Assembly (NCBI GenBank): GCA_026125665.1
Contig: JAHCKS010000003.1
Span: 62,001-126,000, forward strand
DNA from: Rubrivivax sp.
Lineage (GTDB): Bacteria > Pseudomonadota > Gammaproteobacteria > Burkholderiales > Burkholderiaceae_C
Direction: 5' to 3'
Length of the DNA stretch: 64,000 nt
Shown here: positions 1-9,483 of the stretch, piece by piece
Layout of the letters: every line of letters starts with the position of its first letter
Position numbering within the stretch: the first letter of the stretch is position 1
Notes under the pieces: generated by a model
Database searches by the model: none
What the model was told of the DNA's origin: nothing
What the model saw: only the letters and a program-made list of their open reading frames with translations
Position numbers and translations under genes: made by a program

Positions 1-1
1 G

Positions 2-613
2 CGCCGGCGCCGAGAGAAGCTGGCCGTGCTCAGACCCCGCGACGGTGCGACACCGCTTGCGCTCGTGATAGGAGAGTTCAAGGCGATAGAGGTGGTGGAG
101 GAGGGGCGGAGGATCTGGATCCGGCACATGCCCGACGCGCCGTTGCTCATCGAAGGTCGACTCTGGGCTCGGTTCGCCCGGAGCTACGCGCCCCTGTTCG
201 AGGCAAGGGACGCGGACACCGGCCTTCGTGTGCGCCTGGTGATCGCCGCACTGATCAAGGCGCGGCGCGAACTCACCTACGAGATCGACGCCGCCAGCCT
301 GATGATGACCAGCGACCAGTGGATCCCCGCGGAGGGTGTGCACGAGCTGCCGCTGATCGATGCGCTGGTGCGGGAGGGGCGCCGCTTCATCAAGCCTCTG
401 CGCTACGACGCGACCAACGTCGAAGCGTTCGCCAATGCGCTGCTCGTGGATGTCGGGGCCCGACCCTGTCTCTTGCACCTGATCAGCCCATACATGGACG
501 AGCGCAGCCGCGCGGCCAAGCGGCGGGCTATCGAGCAAGCCGCGCAGGACGCCTGGGTCTGGGAGACCGATCAGCCGATGCCGTCGCTGCCCAAGCCCGA
601 CAATCCGGGTTGA
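2..613 (+). CDS. DUF1173-like protein, C-terminal part (5' end outside window)
   Basis: The reading frame is open from the left edge of the window, so this is the 3' end of a longer gene; the first in-frame start (GTG at 26) is probably internal. The visible part carries the blocks LALVIGEFK, IRHMPDAPLLIEG and LLHLISPYMDERS, which I associate with the DUF1173 family found on plasmids and integrative elements of Burkholderiales. The function of that family is unknown. The protein ends with a proline-rich tail. No partner gene is visible downstream, where about 360 bases hold no recognisable gene. The family assignment is from memory of motif style and is moderate; that it is a real, truncated gene is more certain. 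Confidence 0.55.
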   Translation, partial: RRRREKLAVLRPRDGATPLALVIGEFKAIEVVEEGRRIWIRHMPDAPLLIEGRLWARFARSYAPLFEARDADTGLRVRLVIAALIKARRELTYEIDAASLMMTSDQWIPAEGVHELPLIDALVREGRRFIKPLRYDATNVEAFANALLVDVGARPCLLHLISPYMDERSRAAKRRAIEQAAQDAWVWETDQPMPSLPKPDNPG

Positions 614-976
614 CGCGGGCCGTTCGCGCGAGAGCATGAGTCGTCGATTTCCAAACGAGCATGAAGGAGCACGAAGTGGCCAGCCGCGCCAGACCGGTCA
701 GGCGTTCCAGGTCGGCAACGACGCGGCAGGCGACTGATGGTCCGCTGGTGCAAGGCGAAACAGACCGTCAGCGCGTCCGCGCTGTCGCAGATGGGCGCGT
801 GCGAGCGTCTCGTTGCATTCGAGCACCGGGAAGGGAAGCGCCCGACGACGGTGCAGAAGGCGGCTCTTCGGCGCGGTGTGCATGCGCATCGGAGATTCGC
901 CTGTGAGCGTGCATTGGAGCAGCGTCGCTTGGGGCAACCGTGTACGACCGACTGACACCGGCGGCAGGGTCGCGCA
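614..976. other. stretch without a recognisable gene
   Basis: Several overlapping open frames exist on both strands here, but none has a recognisable domain and all have the arginine/alanine-rich composition typical of wrong frames in GC-rich DNA. The stretch lies between the DUF1173-like gene end and a decayed gene fragment, so it may be degraded coding sequence. I see no promoter or repeat that I can defend. Confidence 0.4.
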
Positions 977-1027
977 TTGAAGCGATGCCAGATCGCCAGC
1001 GTTGCGGCGAGCTGGGTATTGAGATCA

Positions 1028-1321
1028 ATGGTGTGGCTTGCCACGCGCGACCGCTTTGTGGTCGACCGTGTGCTGCTGCCATACCTGAACCGCATCGAGC
1101 AATTCAATTGCTTGTACTGCTCCTATGCGAACGGCTCGATGGCCTATGGCCGAGAGATCATCGCCCGCACCGAGCAATACTGGTGCCCGATCAAGCACGC
1201 GCGCCGGCTGAGCGGGCCCCACGATCGCTATGAGCAGTTCTTCGACAATGGCGATGCGCAGCGCTACGCCAGTGAGCTCGAAGCCATGCGCGCTCGCCTC
1301 GCCGAAGCGGACAGTGGCTGA
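1028..1321 (+). pseudogene. C-terminal fragment of a conserved Cys-rich hypothetical protein
   Basis: The frame ending at the TGA at 1319 encodes a convincing protein tail with the blocks LPYLNRIEQFNCLYCSYANG and TEQYWCPIKHAR, a CxxC pair followed by a third conserved cysteine. I recall similar tails in uncharacterised proteobacterial proteins, but I cannot name a function. The part before about residue RDRF does not look like the rest and has no sensible start, so the 5' portion appears to be lost or scrambled. It abuts, tail to tail, the decayed MBL-fold gene on the other strand. I call it a truncated gene; it could also be a short intact protein starting at 977. Confidence 0.4.
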
Positions 1322-1840
1322 CGTCCACGTTGCCGAGCGCGACTGGCGCTTCCGTGGTCCAGCCGAAATCATCGGCGATGCGGTCGGCAAGGCCACAGGC
1401 GGTCGCTGCTTCGCCGTGCACCACGAAGGTCCGCTGCGGCAGGTGACGCTGGCGGCGCAGCCAGCCGAGCAGCGCGTCGCAGTCAGCGTGCGCGAACAGC
1501 CCGCCGATCGTGTGCACGCCGGCGCCCACGGGTTGTTCCTCACCAAACAGTCGCACCTGCTTCTCGGCATGGACCAGACGCTGACCGAGCGTTCCCTCGG
1601 CCCGAACACCGATGATCACGATTGCTCATTCCGGGCGGCAGGGGCTGTGTCGCAGGTTGTCGCAGGTGGTGCTTTGATGCGACCCGCGTCGCACATGCCG
1701 CTGGCGGCATTGACGATGCCACCCGCCTTGGGCCGGTTGAGTGCCATCGACTCGTTCAACGCACTTGGTGAAGCGGATGCTCGAGCCCTCCGGTGGCCTG
1801 CTTCGTGGTGGGCCGCGCCGACGAACATGATCTTCATCAA
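1322..1840 (-). pseudogene. decayed MBL-fold metallo-hydrolase (RNA-specificity domain type)
   Basis: Three minus-strand frames together spell pieces of one protein. The start MMKIMFVGAAHHEAG resembles the N-terminus of beta-CASP/MBL-fold nucleases. After a large deletion come IRFTKCV (second frame), then SMALNRPKAGGIVNAASGMC (first frame), and then EGTLGQRLV, VRLFGEEQPVGAGVHTIGG, FAHADCDALLGWL and TFVVHGE (third frame). The last blocks match the Zn-dependent metallo-hydrolase RNA-specificity domain in order. The metal-binding HxHxDH region is absent. At least two frameshifts plus the deletion mean no functional enzyme can be made. Its start lies 88 bases from the divergent HlyD gene, so the pair once shared a promoter region. 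Confidence 0.72.
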
Positions 1841-1927
1841 GCCTCCCGCTCCGGAAAGCTGCGATCGTCGAGTGCGGAAGGCGGACGTGGTGGCGCTGGG
1901 TCATTCGAAGTCCGATGCGACCAACCG

Positions 1928-3070
1928 ATGAAATGGACCGACATGCGCCCCCGACTGACACTGCTTGCCCCAGTGGCGGTGGTGGCCGTGATTCTCGCCG
2001 TCGCCTGGGGCCGGTGGGGCGACGACGAGTTGCCGCCATCGATCGCCGCCGGCAACGGCCGCCTGGAAGCGGAGTCCATCGACATCGCGACCAAGAGCGG
2101 CGGCAGGCTGCTCGCTGTGAACGTGCGCGAAGGCGACACGGTCGCCGCGGGCGACGAGGTCGGCCGCATCGACACGCAGACGCTGGAGGCGCAACTGCGC
2201 AGCGCGCAGGCGCAGTCGCGGCAGGCGCAAGCCGCGGTGGCGACGCTGGCGTCGGTGGTGCGCCAGCGCGAGCAGGCGGTGCGCACGGTCGAGGCCCTGG
2301 CAACCCAGCGCGCGGCCGAAGCGGCGCTGGCCGAGCGTGAGTTGCGGCGCGTTTCCGAGCTGGTGGCGCAGAACTTCATCTCGCCGCAGCAGCTCGATGC
2401 CGCCGAGTCGCGCGTGCGCGCGAGCCGCGCCGCGCTGGAGGCGGTTCGTTCACAGCGCCTCGAGGCGGAGGCGGCCGTGGCGGCCACACGCTCGCAGCTG
2501 GCTGAAGCCAACGCCGCGATCGAGTCGGCTCGGGCCGCGGTCGAGCGCGTGCAGGTGGAGATCGCCGACGCGGTGCTGCGCGCGCCGCGTGCCGGCCGCG
2601 TGCAGACGGTGTTGGCGCATGCCGGCGAGGTGCTGGCGCCCGGGGGGCGGGTGGCGACGCTGGTCGACCTGACCGACGTGACGATGAGCTTCTTTCTTCC
2701 CGAGCGCGCGGCGGGCCGTGTGGCCATCGGCTCGGAAGCACGCCTGGTCCTCGATGCCGCCCCCGGCGTCGTGATCCCGGCCAGGGTGGACTTCGTCGCC
2801 AGCGTCGCGCAGTTCACGCCCAAGACGGTGGAGACGGAGTCGGAGCGCCAGAAGATGGTGTTCAAGGTGCAGGCTCGTGTTGCCCCCGAGTTGCTGGAGC
2901 GCTACCGCGACCAGGTGAAGACGGGGCTGCCGGGCATGGCCTATGTGCGCATCGGCGAGGAGCCCTGGCCGGTACGGCTGGCGGTCACCCTGCCGGTGCC
3001 CGCCGCATCGGCCACGTCCGCGCCTGCCGCCGGGGCCTTGCCTGGCGCCGCCGCTTCCGCCGCGCGATGA
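1928..3070 (+). CDS. yhiI: HlyD-family membrane-fusion/adaptor protein (YhiI-like)
   Basis: This 380-residue protein has one N-terminal membrane segment (about residues 9-25), a biotinyl-lipoyl-like beta domain ([18 protein letters not shown], then [18 protein letters not shown]), a long alanine/glutamine-rich coiled coil with hairpin symmetry (about 75-200), and a second half-lipoyl strand set ([20 protein letters not shown]). This is the layout of periplasmic adaptors that dock on ABC-2 exporters. The longer open frame begins at 1793; I chose ATG 1928 because the membrane segment follows at once and the upstream residues look non-coding. Its TGA overlaps the next ATG (ATGA), so it is translationally coupled to the RbbA-like ABC protein. 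The order matches E. coli yhiI-rbbA-yhhJ. The exported substrate is unknown. Confidence 0.85.
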   Translation: MKWTDMRPRLTLLAPVAVVAVILAVAWGRWGDDELPPSIAAGNGRLEAESIDIATKSGGRLLAVNVREGDTVAAGDEVGRIDTQTLEAQLRSAQAQSRQAQAAVATLASVVRQREQAVRTVEALATQRAAEAALAERELRRVSELVAQNFISPQQLDAAESRVRASRAALEAVRSQRLEAEAAVAATRSQLAEANAAIESARAAVERVQVEIADAVLRAPRAGRVQTVLAHAGEVLAPGGRVATLVDLTDVTMSFFLPERAAGRVAIGSEARLVLDAAPGVVIPARVDFVASVAQFTPKTVETESERQKMVFKVQARVAPELLERYRDQVKTGLPGMAYVRIGEEPWPVRLAVTLPVPAASATSAPAAGALPGAAASAAR

Positions 3071-5799
3071 CACGCGACGAACCTGCGATCCGGCTGCGCG
3101 GGGTGGCGCACCGCTTCGGCGGCACGCTTGCGCTGGAGCGCATCGACCTGGACGTCTCGGCGGGAGCCGTCACCGGGTTCATCGGCCCTGATGGCGTCGG
3201 CAAGTCGACGCTGCTGTCGCTGGTCGCAGGGGCGCGTCGCATCCAGGATGGCGAGATCACGGTCCTGGGTGGCGACATGCGCAAGGCCTCGCACCGGCGG
3301 CACATCTGTCCGCGCATCGCCTACAACCCGCAGGGCCTCGGCCGCAACCTGTACCCGACGCTCTCGGTGCGCGAGAACCTGGACTACTTCGGCCGCCTGT
3401 TCGGGCATGGCGCGCGCGAGCGTTCGGCGCGCATCGGCGAGTTGCTCGGCAGCACCGGGCTGCTGCCTTTCGCCGCGCGGCCGGTGGGCAAGCTCTCGGG
3501 CGGCATGATGCAGAAGCTCGGCCTGTGCTGCGCGCTGATCCACGATCCGGACCTGCTGATCCTGGACGAACCGACCACGGGCGTGGATCCGCTGTCGCGC
3601 CGCCAGTTCTGGGAACTGGTGGGCGGCATCCGTGAGCGCCGGCCGGGGATGACGGTGCTGGTGGCCACGGCGTACATGGAGGAGGCGGGCCGCTTCGCCC
3701 AACTCGTGGCCATGGACGACGGGCATGTGCTCGCCACCGGCAAGCCGGCCGATCTGCTCGAACGAACAGGCTGCGCCACGCTCCAGGCCGCCTTCATTGC
3801 GCTGCTGCCGCAGGAAAGGCGCGAGCAGCACCGCGCGCCGGTGCTGCCGCCGCGTGCGGCGCAGGCGGAAGATGCCGCGATCGAGGCCGAAGGTCTGACC
3901 TGCCGTTTCGGCGCCTTCACGGCGGTGGACCGCGTGAGCTTTCGCATCGGCCGCGGCGAGATCTTCGGCTTCCTCGGCTCCAACGGCTGCGGCAAGACGA
4001 CGACGATGAAGATGCTGACGGGCCTGCTGCCGGCCAGCGCCGGCAGCGTGCGGCTGTTCGGCCGGCCGCTGGACGCTGCGGACCTGGCGGTGCGAAGGCG
4101 CGTGGGCTACATGTCGCAGGGGTTTTCGCTGTACCGAGACCTGACGGCGCGTCAGAACCTCGAGCTGCAGGCGCAATTGTTCGGCATGGACCGGCAGGCC
4201 ATCGCCGGTCGCGTCGATGCGCTGCTGCAGCGCTTCGGCCTGGACGGCGCCGCCGCGTCGCTGCCGATGACGCTGCCACTCGGCATGCGCCAGCGCCTGC
4301 AGCTGGCCGCGGCGCTGGTGCACGGGCCGGAGCTGCTGATCCTCGACGAGCCGACCTCGGGCGTGGACCCGGTGGCGCGCGATGCCTTCTGGGCGGTGCT
4401 CATCGAACTGTCGCGCCGCGACGGCGTGACGATCTTCCTGTCCACGCACTTCATGGACGAGGCCGAGCGCTGCGATCGTGTGTCGCTGATGCACGCCGGG
4501 CGCGTGCTGGCCGAGGGATCGCCGGCAGACCTGGCGCGCGCCAGCGCCGGGGGCACGCTCGAAGACAGCTTTGTCGGCCGGCTCGCGGCGGAGCAGCGAG
4601 GTGAAGCCTCGGCGGTGGCCCCATCGTCTGTGCCTGCGGCCGGTGCGGCGGCCAAGGCCGAGGCCCGCACGCGGCGGCGCTTCAGCCGCCACCGCATGCT
4701 CAGCTGCGCGCGCCGCGAAACCCTGGAACTGCTGCGCGACCCCATCCGGCTGGCGATGTCGCTGATCGGCTCGGTGCTGCTGATGCTGATCATGGGCTAC
4801 GGGATCAGCCTGGATGTCGAGGACCTGCGTTTTGCCGTGCTCGACCGCGACCACAGCCCGTCGAGCCGCGCCTACGCGCTCGAACTGTCCGGTTCGCCCT
4901 ATTTCCTCGAGCAGCCCGCGCTGGGCGGCCATGCCGACATCGACCGGCGCATGCGCAGCGGCGAACTCGCGCTGGCGGTCGAGATCCCGCCCGGATTCGA
5001 GGCCGACCTCGCGCGCCGGCGGCCGACCACGGTGGGTGTCTGGATCGACGGCGCGATGCCGATGCGCGCGGAGATCGTCGCCGGCTACGTGCAGGCGCTG
5101 CATGCCGGCTTCGTGGCCCAGCGCGCGGCCGAGGCCGGCATCGACACCCGGCCCCCCGCCAGCGTGGAAGTGCGCTACCGCTACAACCCCGGCGTGCGCA
5201 GCATCGTGTCGATGGTGCCGGCGGTGATCCCGATCCTGCTGATCTTCATCCCGTCGATGCTGCCGGCGCTGGCGGTGGTGCGCGAGAAGGAGTTGGGTTC
5301 GATCACCAATCTCCACGTCACGCCGGTCACCAAGCTCGAGTTCATGCTCGGCAAGCAGTTGCCCTACGTCGGCGCCGGCATGGTCAACTTCGCGATGCTG
5401 ACCGCGATGGCCGTCACCGTGTTCGGCGTGCCATTCACCGGCAGTCTCGCTACGTTCACGCTGGCGGCGCTGCTCTATGTCTTCGGGGCCACGGCGCTGG
5501 GTCTGCTGATGTCCTCGTTCACGCGCAGCCAGCTTGCGGCGCTGTTCGGCACGGCGCTGGCCACGATGCTGCCGGCCATCCAGTTCTCCGGCATCCTCAA
5601 TCCGGTGTCGTCCCTCGAAGGGGCCTCGGCACTGATCGCGCAGGTCTATCCGACCGCGTCGTTCGTCACCATCAGCCGCGGCACGTTTTCCAAGGCGCTC
5701 GGCTTCGCGGACCTTGCCGCGCTGTTCTGGCCGCTCGTCCTGTCGGGCCCGGTGCTGCTCGGCGCCAGCGTGCTGCTGCTGCGCAAGCAGGAGCGGTGA
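3067..5799 (+). CDS. rbbA: RbbA-like ABC transporter: two ATPase domains fused to an ABC-2 permease
   Basis: This 910-residue fusion carries two ABC ATPase domains followed by an ABC-2 membrane domain. Domain 1 (about 8-230) has Walker [10 protein letters not shown], signature LSGGMMQK and Walker [14 protein letters not shown]. Domain 2 (about 278-500) has Walker [10 protein letters not shown] and Walker [14 protein letters not shown], but its signature is degenerate (LPLGMRQR). The membrane domain (about 540-910) starts with a cytoplasmic helix ([11 protein letters not shown]), a first membrane segment, a large periplasmic loop and five further membrane segments near the C-terminus. E. coli RbbA has been described as a ribosome-associated ATPase; the domain layout also fits an exporter. 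It is coupled to its neighbours by ATGA and TGATG overlaps. Confidence 0.88.
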   Translation: MTRDEPAIRLRGVAHRFGGTLALERIDLDVSAGAVTGFIGPDGVGKSTLLSLVAGARRIQDGEITVLGGDMRKASHRRHICPRIAYNPQGLGRNLYPTLSVRENLDYFGRLFGHGARERSARIGELLGSTGLLPFAARPVGKLSGGMMQKLGLCCALIHDPDLLILDEPTTGVDPLSRRQFWELVGGIRERRPGMTVLVATAYMEEAGRFAQLVAMDDGHVLATGKPADLLERTGCATLQAAFIALLPQERREQHRAPVLPPRAAQAEDAAIEAEGLTCRFGAFTAVDRVSFRIGRGEIFGFLGSNGCGKTTTMKMLTGLLPASAGSVRLFGRPLDAADLAVRRRVGYMSQGFSLYRDLTARQNLELQAQLFGMDRQAIAGRVDALLQRFGLDGAAASLPMTLPLGMRQRLQLAAALVHGPELLILDEPTSGVDPVARDAFWAVLIELSRRDGVTIFLSTHFMDEAERCDRVSLMHAGRVLAEGSPADLARASAGGTLEDSFVGRLAAEQRGEASAVAPSSVPAAGAAAKAEARTRRRFSRHRMLSCARRETLELLRDPIRLAMSLIGSVLLMLIMGYGISLDVEDLRFAVLDRDHSPSSRAYALELSGSPYFLEQPALGGHADIDRRMRSGELALAVEIPPGFEADLARRRPTTVGVWIDGAMPMRAEIVAGYVQALHAGFVAQRAAEAGIDTRPPASVEVRYRYNPGVRSIVSMVPAVIPILLIFIPSMLPALAVVREKELGSITNLHVTPVTKLEFMLGKQLPYVGAGMVNFAMLTAMAVTVFGVPFTGSLATFTLAALLYVFGATALGLLMSSFTRSQLAALFGTALATMLPAIQFSGILNPVSSLEGASALIAQVYPTASFVTISRGTFSKALGFADLAALFWPLVLSGPVLLGASVLLLRKQER

Positions 5800-6944
5800 T
5801 GGGAGCGTTGAGGACCTCGCCCCTGCCGTCGTGGCGCGCGGTGGCGCAGCTGGCGCTGAAGGAGTTGCGCAGCCTGTGGCGCGACCGGCTGCTGCTGGTG
5901 TTCGTGGTCTGGGCTTTCAGCGGCGCCGTCGTCGTCGCGGCCAAGGTGGTGCCGGACCGTCTGGTGCGCGTGCCGATCGCCGTGGTGGACGAAGACGGCA
6001 CGGCGCTGTCGCAGCGGCTCGTCGGCGCGTTCTACCCGCCGGACTTCCTGCCGCCGACGCTCATCTCGCTGGCGGAGATGGACGCCGGCCTGGACACCGG
6101 CCGCTACAGCTTCGTGCTCGACATCCCGCCGGGTTTCCAACGGGACATGCTGGCCGGGCGGCGGCCTGCATTGCAGCTCAACGTCGATGCCACGCAGATG
6201 CGCCAGTCGTTTCTGGGCGCCGGGCAAGTGCAGGCGATCCTGCAGCAGGAGGTCCAGGAGTTCCTGGCGCGCGAGCGGGTACCGCAGCGCACGCCGGTGG
6301 AGCTGGCCTATCGCATGCGCTTCAACCCCAGCTCGGACAGCGCGCGCTTCGCGGCCGTGATGGAGCTGATCAACATGGTCACCATGCTGTCGATCATCCT
6401 GGCCGGCGCGGCGCTGATCCGCGAGCGCGAGCAGGGCACGCTGGAGCACCTGATGACGCTGCCGCTGCGGCCGGTGGAGGTCATGCTCGCGAAGGTGCTG
6501 GCCATGGGCGCCGTCGTCTTCGTGGCCTGCCTGCTTTCCTTGTACCTCGTGGTGGGCGGCGTGCTCGCGCTGCCGATCGCCGGTTCGGGGGCGCTGTTCA
6601 TGGCCGGCGTGGCGCTGCATCTGTTTGCCACCACCTCGATGGGCATCTACTTCGGCGCCGTGGCCCGCTCGATGCCGCAACTCGCGCTGCTGATCATCCT
6701 CGTGCTGCTGCCGCTGCAGATGCTGTCCGGCGGCGCCACGCCGCGCGAAAGCATGCCCGAACTGCTGCGCCACGTCATGCTGGCGGCGCCGACGACGCAC
6801 TTCGTGAGCCTGGCCCAGGCCATCCTCTACCGCGGCGCGGGGATCGAGATGGTGTGGCCGACGCTGCTGGCGCTGTTGGCCATCGGCGCTGCGTTCTTCG
6901 CCGGCACGCTGCGACGGGTGCGCTCGGCGCTGGCGGCGGGCTGA
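5799..6944 (+). CDS. yhhJ: ABC-2 type permease (YhhJ-like)
   Basis: This 381-residue membrane protein has one N-terminal segment (FVVWAFSGAVVVAAKVV), a large extracytoplasmic region with the block SFVLDIPPGFQRDMLAG, and five or six C-terminal segments containing IREREQGTLEHLMTLPLRP, the conserved cytoplasmic motif of ABC-2 permeases. It is the partner of the membrane half of RbbA. The ATG at 5799 overlaps the preceding stop (TGATG); a GTG at 5796 would add one residue. The last 188 coding bases are duplicated almost perfectly at 22557-22744, and an IS91-type transposase remnant begins just after the stop. The 3' end of this gene therefore marks a rearrangement border. Confidence 0.87.
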   Translation: MGALRTSPLPSWRAVAQLALKELRSLWRDRLLLVFVVWAFSGAVVVAAKVVPDRLVRVPIAVVDEDGTALSQRLVGAFYPPDFLPPTLISLAEMDAGLDTGRYSFVLDIPPGFQRDMLAGRRPALQLNVDATQMRQSFLGAGQVQAILQQEVQEFLARERVPQRTPVELAYRMRFNPSSDSARFAAVMELINMVTMLSIILAGAALIREREQGTLEHLMTLPLRPVEVMLAKVLAMGAVVFVACLLSLYLVVGGVLALPIAGSGALFMAGVALHLFATTSMGIYFGAVARSMPQLALLIILVLLPLQMLSGGATPRESMPELLRHVMLAAPTTHFVSLAQAILYRGAGIEMVWPTLLALLAIGAAFFAGTLRRVRSALAAG

Positions 6945-6952
6945 CGCTGCGC
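6757..6952 (+). repeat. 196-bp direct repeat, copy 1 (3' end of yhhJ)
   Basis: The 196 bases covering the last 188 coding bases of yhhJ plus eight bases beyond are repeated in the same orientation at 22557-22752. By eye the copies differ at two positions only (cacG/Ttc near 6774 and atcgA/Tgat near 6847), both amino-acid changing (V/F and E/V). This copy is continuous with the intact gene. The pair brackets the whole MSHA locus. Confidence 0.93.
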
Positions 6953-6960
6953 GTTGCGGC

Positions 6961-7089
6961 GCAGACGACCGCCAGGCGCTGGAGCAACTGTGCCGCTACA
7001 TCACCCGCCCCGCTTTGGCCAATGAGCGGGTGCGGACCAACACCTATGGGCGCCTATGGGGCAAGTCACTCCCGTCCAAGACAGGTTGA
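6961..7089 (+). mobile_element. IS91-type transposase remnant
   Basis: Reading from 6961, the frame encodes DDRQALEQLCRYITRPALA followed by NERV. I recognise this as the block after the zinc-binding region in IS91/IS801-type rolling-circle (Y2) transposases. After roughly 27 codons the similarity is lost and the frame stops at 7087. Everything else of the element is missing, including the catalytic tyrosines. It starts nine bases after the end of the 196-bp repeat, which suggests it took part in forming that junction. Confidence 0.65.
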
Positions 7090-7139
7090 TCGTGTGGGCA
7101 CCTCGGCCAACGCGGTGAGGACTGGAGTTGGAGTGGAGT

Positions 7140-7899
7140 TGGAGCTCGCGCAAGCCGAGCCGGCCTGCGCAGGCCGCTGCCGCCGCATTGTTCGCAGCCG
7201 GTGCAGCGGTACTTCAGCAGCCGGCCTTCGCCGCCGCCATGGCGCTGCATCCAGCCGGCGAGCACGGTGTCCTCGCCGGGTTCGCCTTACGCGCCCTGCA
7301 GCACGTGGCGGTAGTCGTCAGCAGCTCGTCGCGCCACTCGGCGCTCGCGGGCTCGCTGATGCGGCAGTTCGAGCACAGGCGCCGCACGAGGCGCTGCGCG
7401 AGCACAGCGAGCAGCGCATCGGCAAAGTTGAACGGATCCATGCCCATGTCGAGCAGGCGCGTCACGGTCTCGGCGGCGCTGTTGGTGTGCAGCGTGCTGA
7501 GCGCGAGGTGGCCGGTGAGCGAGGCCTCGATGGCCACCTGCGCCGTCTCCTGATCGCGGATCTCGCCGACCATGATGACGTCCGGGTCGGCGCGCAGGAA
7601 GGCGCGCAGCGCCTTCGCGAAGGTCCAGTCGATCTTGGGGTTGACCTGCACCTGGCGCAGGCCGGCCTGCGTGATTTCCACCGCGTGCCGGCCATGGCGA
7701 GCTGGATGAGGCCCTGGGCCATTTCCAGCCACATCAGGCGGCCGGGGATGACCTTGCCGTTGTTGCCTTCCACCTGGCACGCCAGCGGCGCCATCGCCGC
7801 CGCGGGCGGCGGATAGTTCGGCAGCTCGGGCGTCGGCCAGGCGAAGCCTTCGGCGGCCGGAGGCAGCAGGGTCAGGGGCGGGGAGGCGAGGTCGGTCAT
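7140..7899 (-). pseudogene. GspE/PilB-like secretion ATPase, broken
   Basis: The 5' part (ATG at 7899) encodes a proline-rich N-terminus ([19 protein letters not shown], then [20 protein letters not shown]) of the kind seen in stand-alone GspE/PulE ATPases. Near 7690 the frame shifts and the sequence jumps to the C-terminal ATPase half: [38 protein letters not shown] (Walker B and Asp box) and [20 protein letters not shown] (His box). The Walker A region is deleted. Near 7335 a second frameshift occurs, followed by an in-frame TAA and then [19 protein letters not shown], the zinc tetracysteine region, which breaks off. With deletion, frameshifts and a nonsense codon it cannot be active. It lies downstream of mshP in the same direction. 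Confidence 0.75.
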
Positions 7900-8003
7900 G
7901 GAGCACCTGCAGCCATCCTAGGAGGCATCGCGCCTGGCCGAAGCGTCGAAGATGAGCACAAATCTCGGCCAGTTCGTGGCCCTCCGGGCGGCCGCGCGCA
8001 TCG

Positions 8004-8477
8004 TCAGCGATGCACGACGTGGCGCCCGGTGCGCTGCACGTAGTCCGGCGAGGTGGTGCCGGCGTTCGGGCAGGCGCCGCCGGCGGGGAGGTTGCACGCG
8101 GTGGCCTGCACTTCGTAGCGGCGCAGCGGGGTGCCGCCGTCGCTGAGCACGGGCCCTGCGGTGCAGCGCACGCTCACCGTGTAGGGCTGCAAGGTGCCGG
8201 GCAGCGTGGTGATGTTCTGCAGCGGCGCGCACAGCGGCGCGGGCATCGCGCTGGCGCGCAGGCGGCCCCATTCGAGGCCGGCCTGCGCGGCGGCGGCGGC
8301 GCGCTGTTGCGCCAGCGCGCGCGTGCCGTCGCCGCTTGCCGCGCTCACCAGGCCCGCGGCGTGCACGGCCAGCGTGCCCAGCGTCACGATGAGGGCCAGC
8401 ATCAGGATGCTGGACATGCCGCGCCGCGGCCGCATGAGGTGCGAGTTCAGCCGGGTGTTCATCGCCGCCACCGTCAT
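8004..8477 (-). CDS. mshP: MSHA biogenesis protein MshP-like (minor pilin/PilX-type)
   Basis: This is a 157-residue protein with an N-terminal hydrophobic helix ([20 protein letters not shown]) preceded by basic residues, then an alanine/glutamine-rich helix ([18 protein letters not shown]) and a Cys-rich globular tail, the arrangement of MshP/PilX-type proteins. The prepilin signature is unusual: RRGMSS, with Met rather than Phe after the Gly. I chose ATG 8477 because it overlaps the mshO stop (ATGA); ATG 8462 is an alternative. As the last intact gene of the operon it occupies the position of mshP in Vibrio MSHA loci. It probably helps assemble or prime the pilus tip. Confidence 0.7.
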   Translation of the reverse strand: MTVAAMNTRLNSHLMRPRRGMSSILMLALIVTLGTLAVHAAGLVSAASGDGTRALAQQRAAAAAQAGLEWGRLRASAMPAPLCAPLQNITTLPGTLQPYTVSVRCTAGPVLSDGGTPLRRYEVQATACNLPAGGACPNAGTTSPDYVQRTGRHVVHR

Positions 8478-9394
8478 CGCCATGGCGGCACCGCGTACTG
8501 CGCCGTGAGGTCGAAGCGCTCGACCTCGAGCCCGCCGGGGCTCGAGCGCTGCAGCTGCAGGCGCAGCTGCACCGTGGCGCTGCCGCTGTTGCCCGGCGCC
8601 AGCACGATGCGGCAGGCGGCCACGCCGTCGTGCACCAGCACGTTGGAGGTGGCGCCGGCGAAGGCCGTCGGCTGCACCGCCGCGACCGCGTAGCCGGCCA
8701 CGCGCCTCAGCGTGCCGGTGCCCGTGCCCGCGCCCGGGTCGCACTCCCAGCTGATGGGGGCGGAGACGACGTAGAAGCGCGCCGTCGGCGAGCCGACGAG
8801 GAAGTTGTGCGCGGCGTGGCGAACGCGCCGGCCCTCCGGCGCGGCGGTCGCGTCGACCAGCCGTGTCTTCACGCCGCCCGGCACGGCGACGTTGCCGCCC
8901 AGATAGGGGTTGGCCCCGGCTGCGCCCATCACGACCACCCAGTCGGCGGCCATCGGTGCATCGCCTTCCAGGGCACCGAGGCTCGTGAAGCAGGTGTCGG
9001 TGCAGCCGGTCTGCAGCGCGTCGCGGCTGGCCGGTGCGGCGCAGGCCACGGGGCACACGCCGCCACCGCCCGCGCCGCTGCGGTAGCGCCCCTCGGCGCG
9101 CACTTCGAGCATCTCCAGCCAGACGCGTGCACCCACGGTCCGCAGCCGCACGCTGCCGGGCAACGCGCGCTGCAGGTCCTGCGCAAGCCGTGTGTTCACC
9201 GCGTCGGCGCTTTGCAGCAGCTCGGCGCGTCGCGAGGCGTCGACCCAGGCCGCCAGCGGCAGGCGCAGCAGCGGCGCGGCCACCACCGCCAGCGTGCCGA
9301 TGAGGGCGATGCACAGCACCATCTCCACGAGCGAGAAGCCGCGGCGTGCGTGGCGGCCGGCGCCGCGAAGTGCCGCGTGTGACGTCGTGTTCAT
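8474..9394 (-). CDS. mshO: MshO-like prepilin-type minor pilin
   Basis: This 306-residue protein has an 18-residue basic leader ending in RRG, then FSLVEMVLCIALIGTLAVVA, the type IV prepilin methylation and transmembrane motif with Glu at +5. A prepilin peptidase should cut after the Gly. The globular domain is long (about 270 residues) with four clustered cysteines (CPVACAAP and CTDTC), as expected for MshO. The start at 9394 gives the shortest sensible leader. It couples to mshP by an ATGA overlap. It is separated from mshD upstream by 444 bases that hold the inverted-repeat cluster. Confidence 0.75.
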   Translation of the reverse strand: MNTTSHAALRGAGRHARRGFSLVEMVLCIALIGTLAVVAAPLLRLPLAAWVDASRRAELLQSADAVNTRLAQDLQRALPGSVRLRTVGARVWLEMLEVRAEGRYRSGAGGGGVCPVACAAPASRDALQTGCTDTCFTSLGALEGDAPMAADWVVVMGAAGANPYLGGNVAVPGGVKTRLVDATAAPEGRRVRHAAHNFLVGSPTARFYVVSAPISWECDPGAGTGTGTLRRVAGYAVAAVQPTAFAGATSNVLVHDGVAACRIVLAPGNSGSATVQLRLQLQRSSPGGLEVERFDLTAQYAVPPWR

Positions 9395-9483
9395 GGCGGC
9401 GGGGCGGTGCGCGGGCCTGTCTCCGGCAGCGCGGGCGAGCGAGCAGGTCGCACTCGGGCGGTCGGTGTCGGGATCGGGCCGAC

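Noticed and set aside
2941-5316. A 791-codon minus-strand open frame opposite rbbA
   Set aside because: Its composition is Arg/His/Ala-rich without any motif, and the plus strand encodes two complete ABC domains there.
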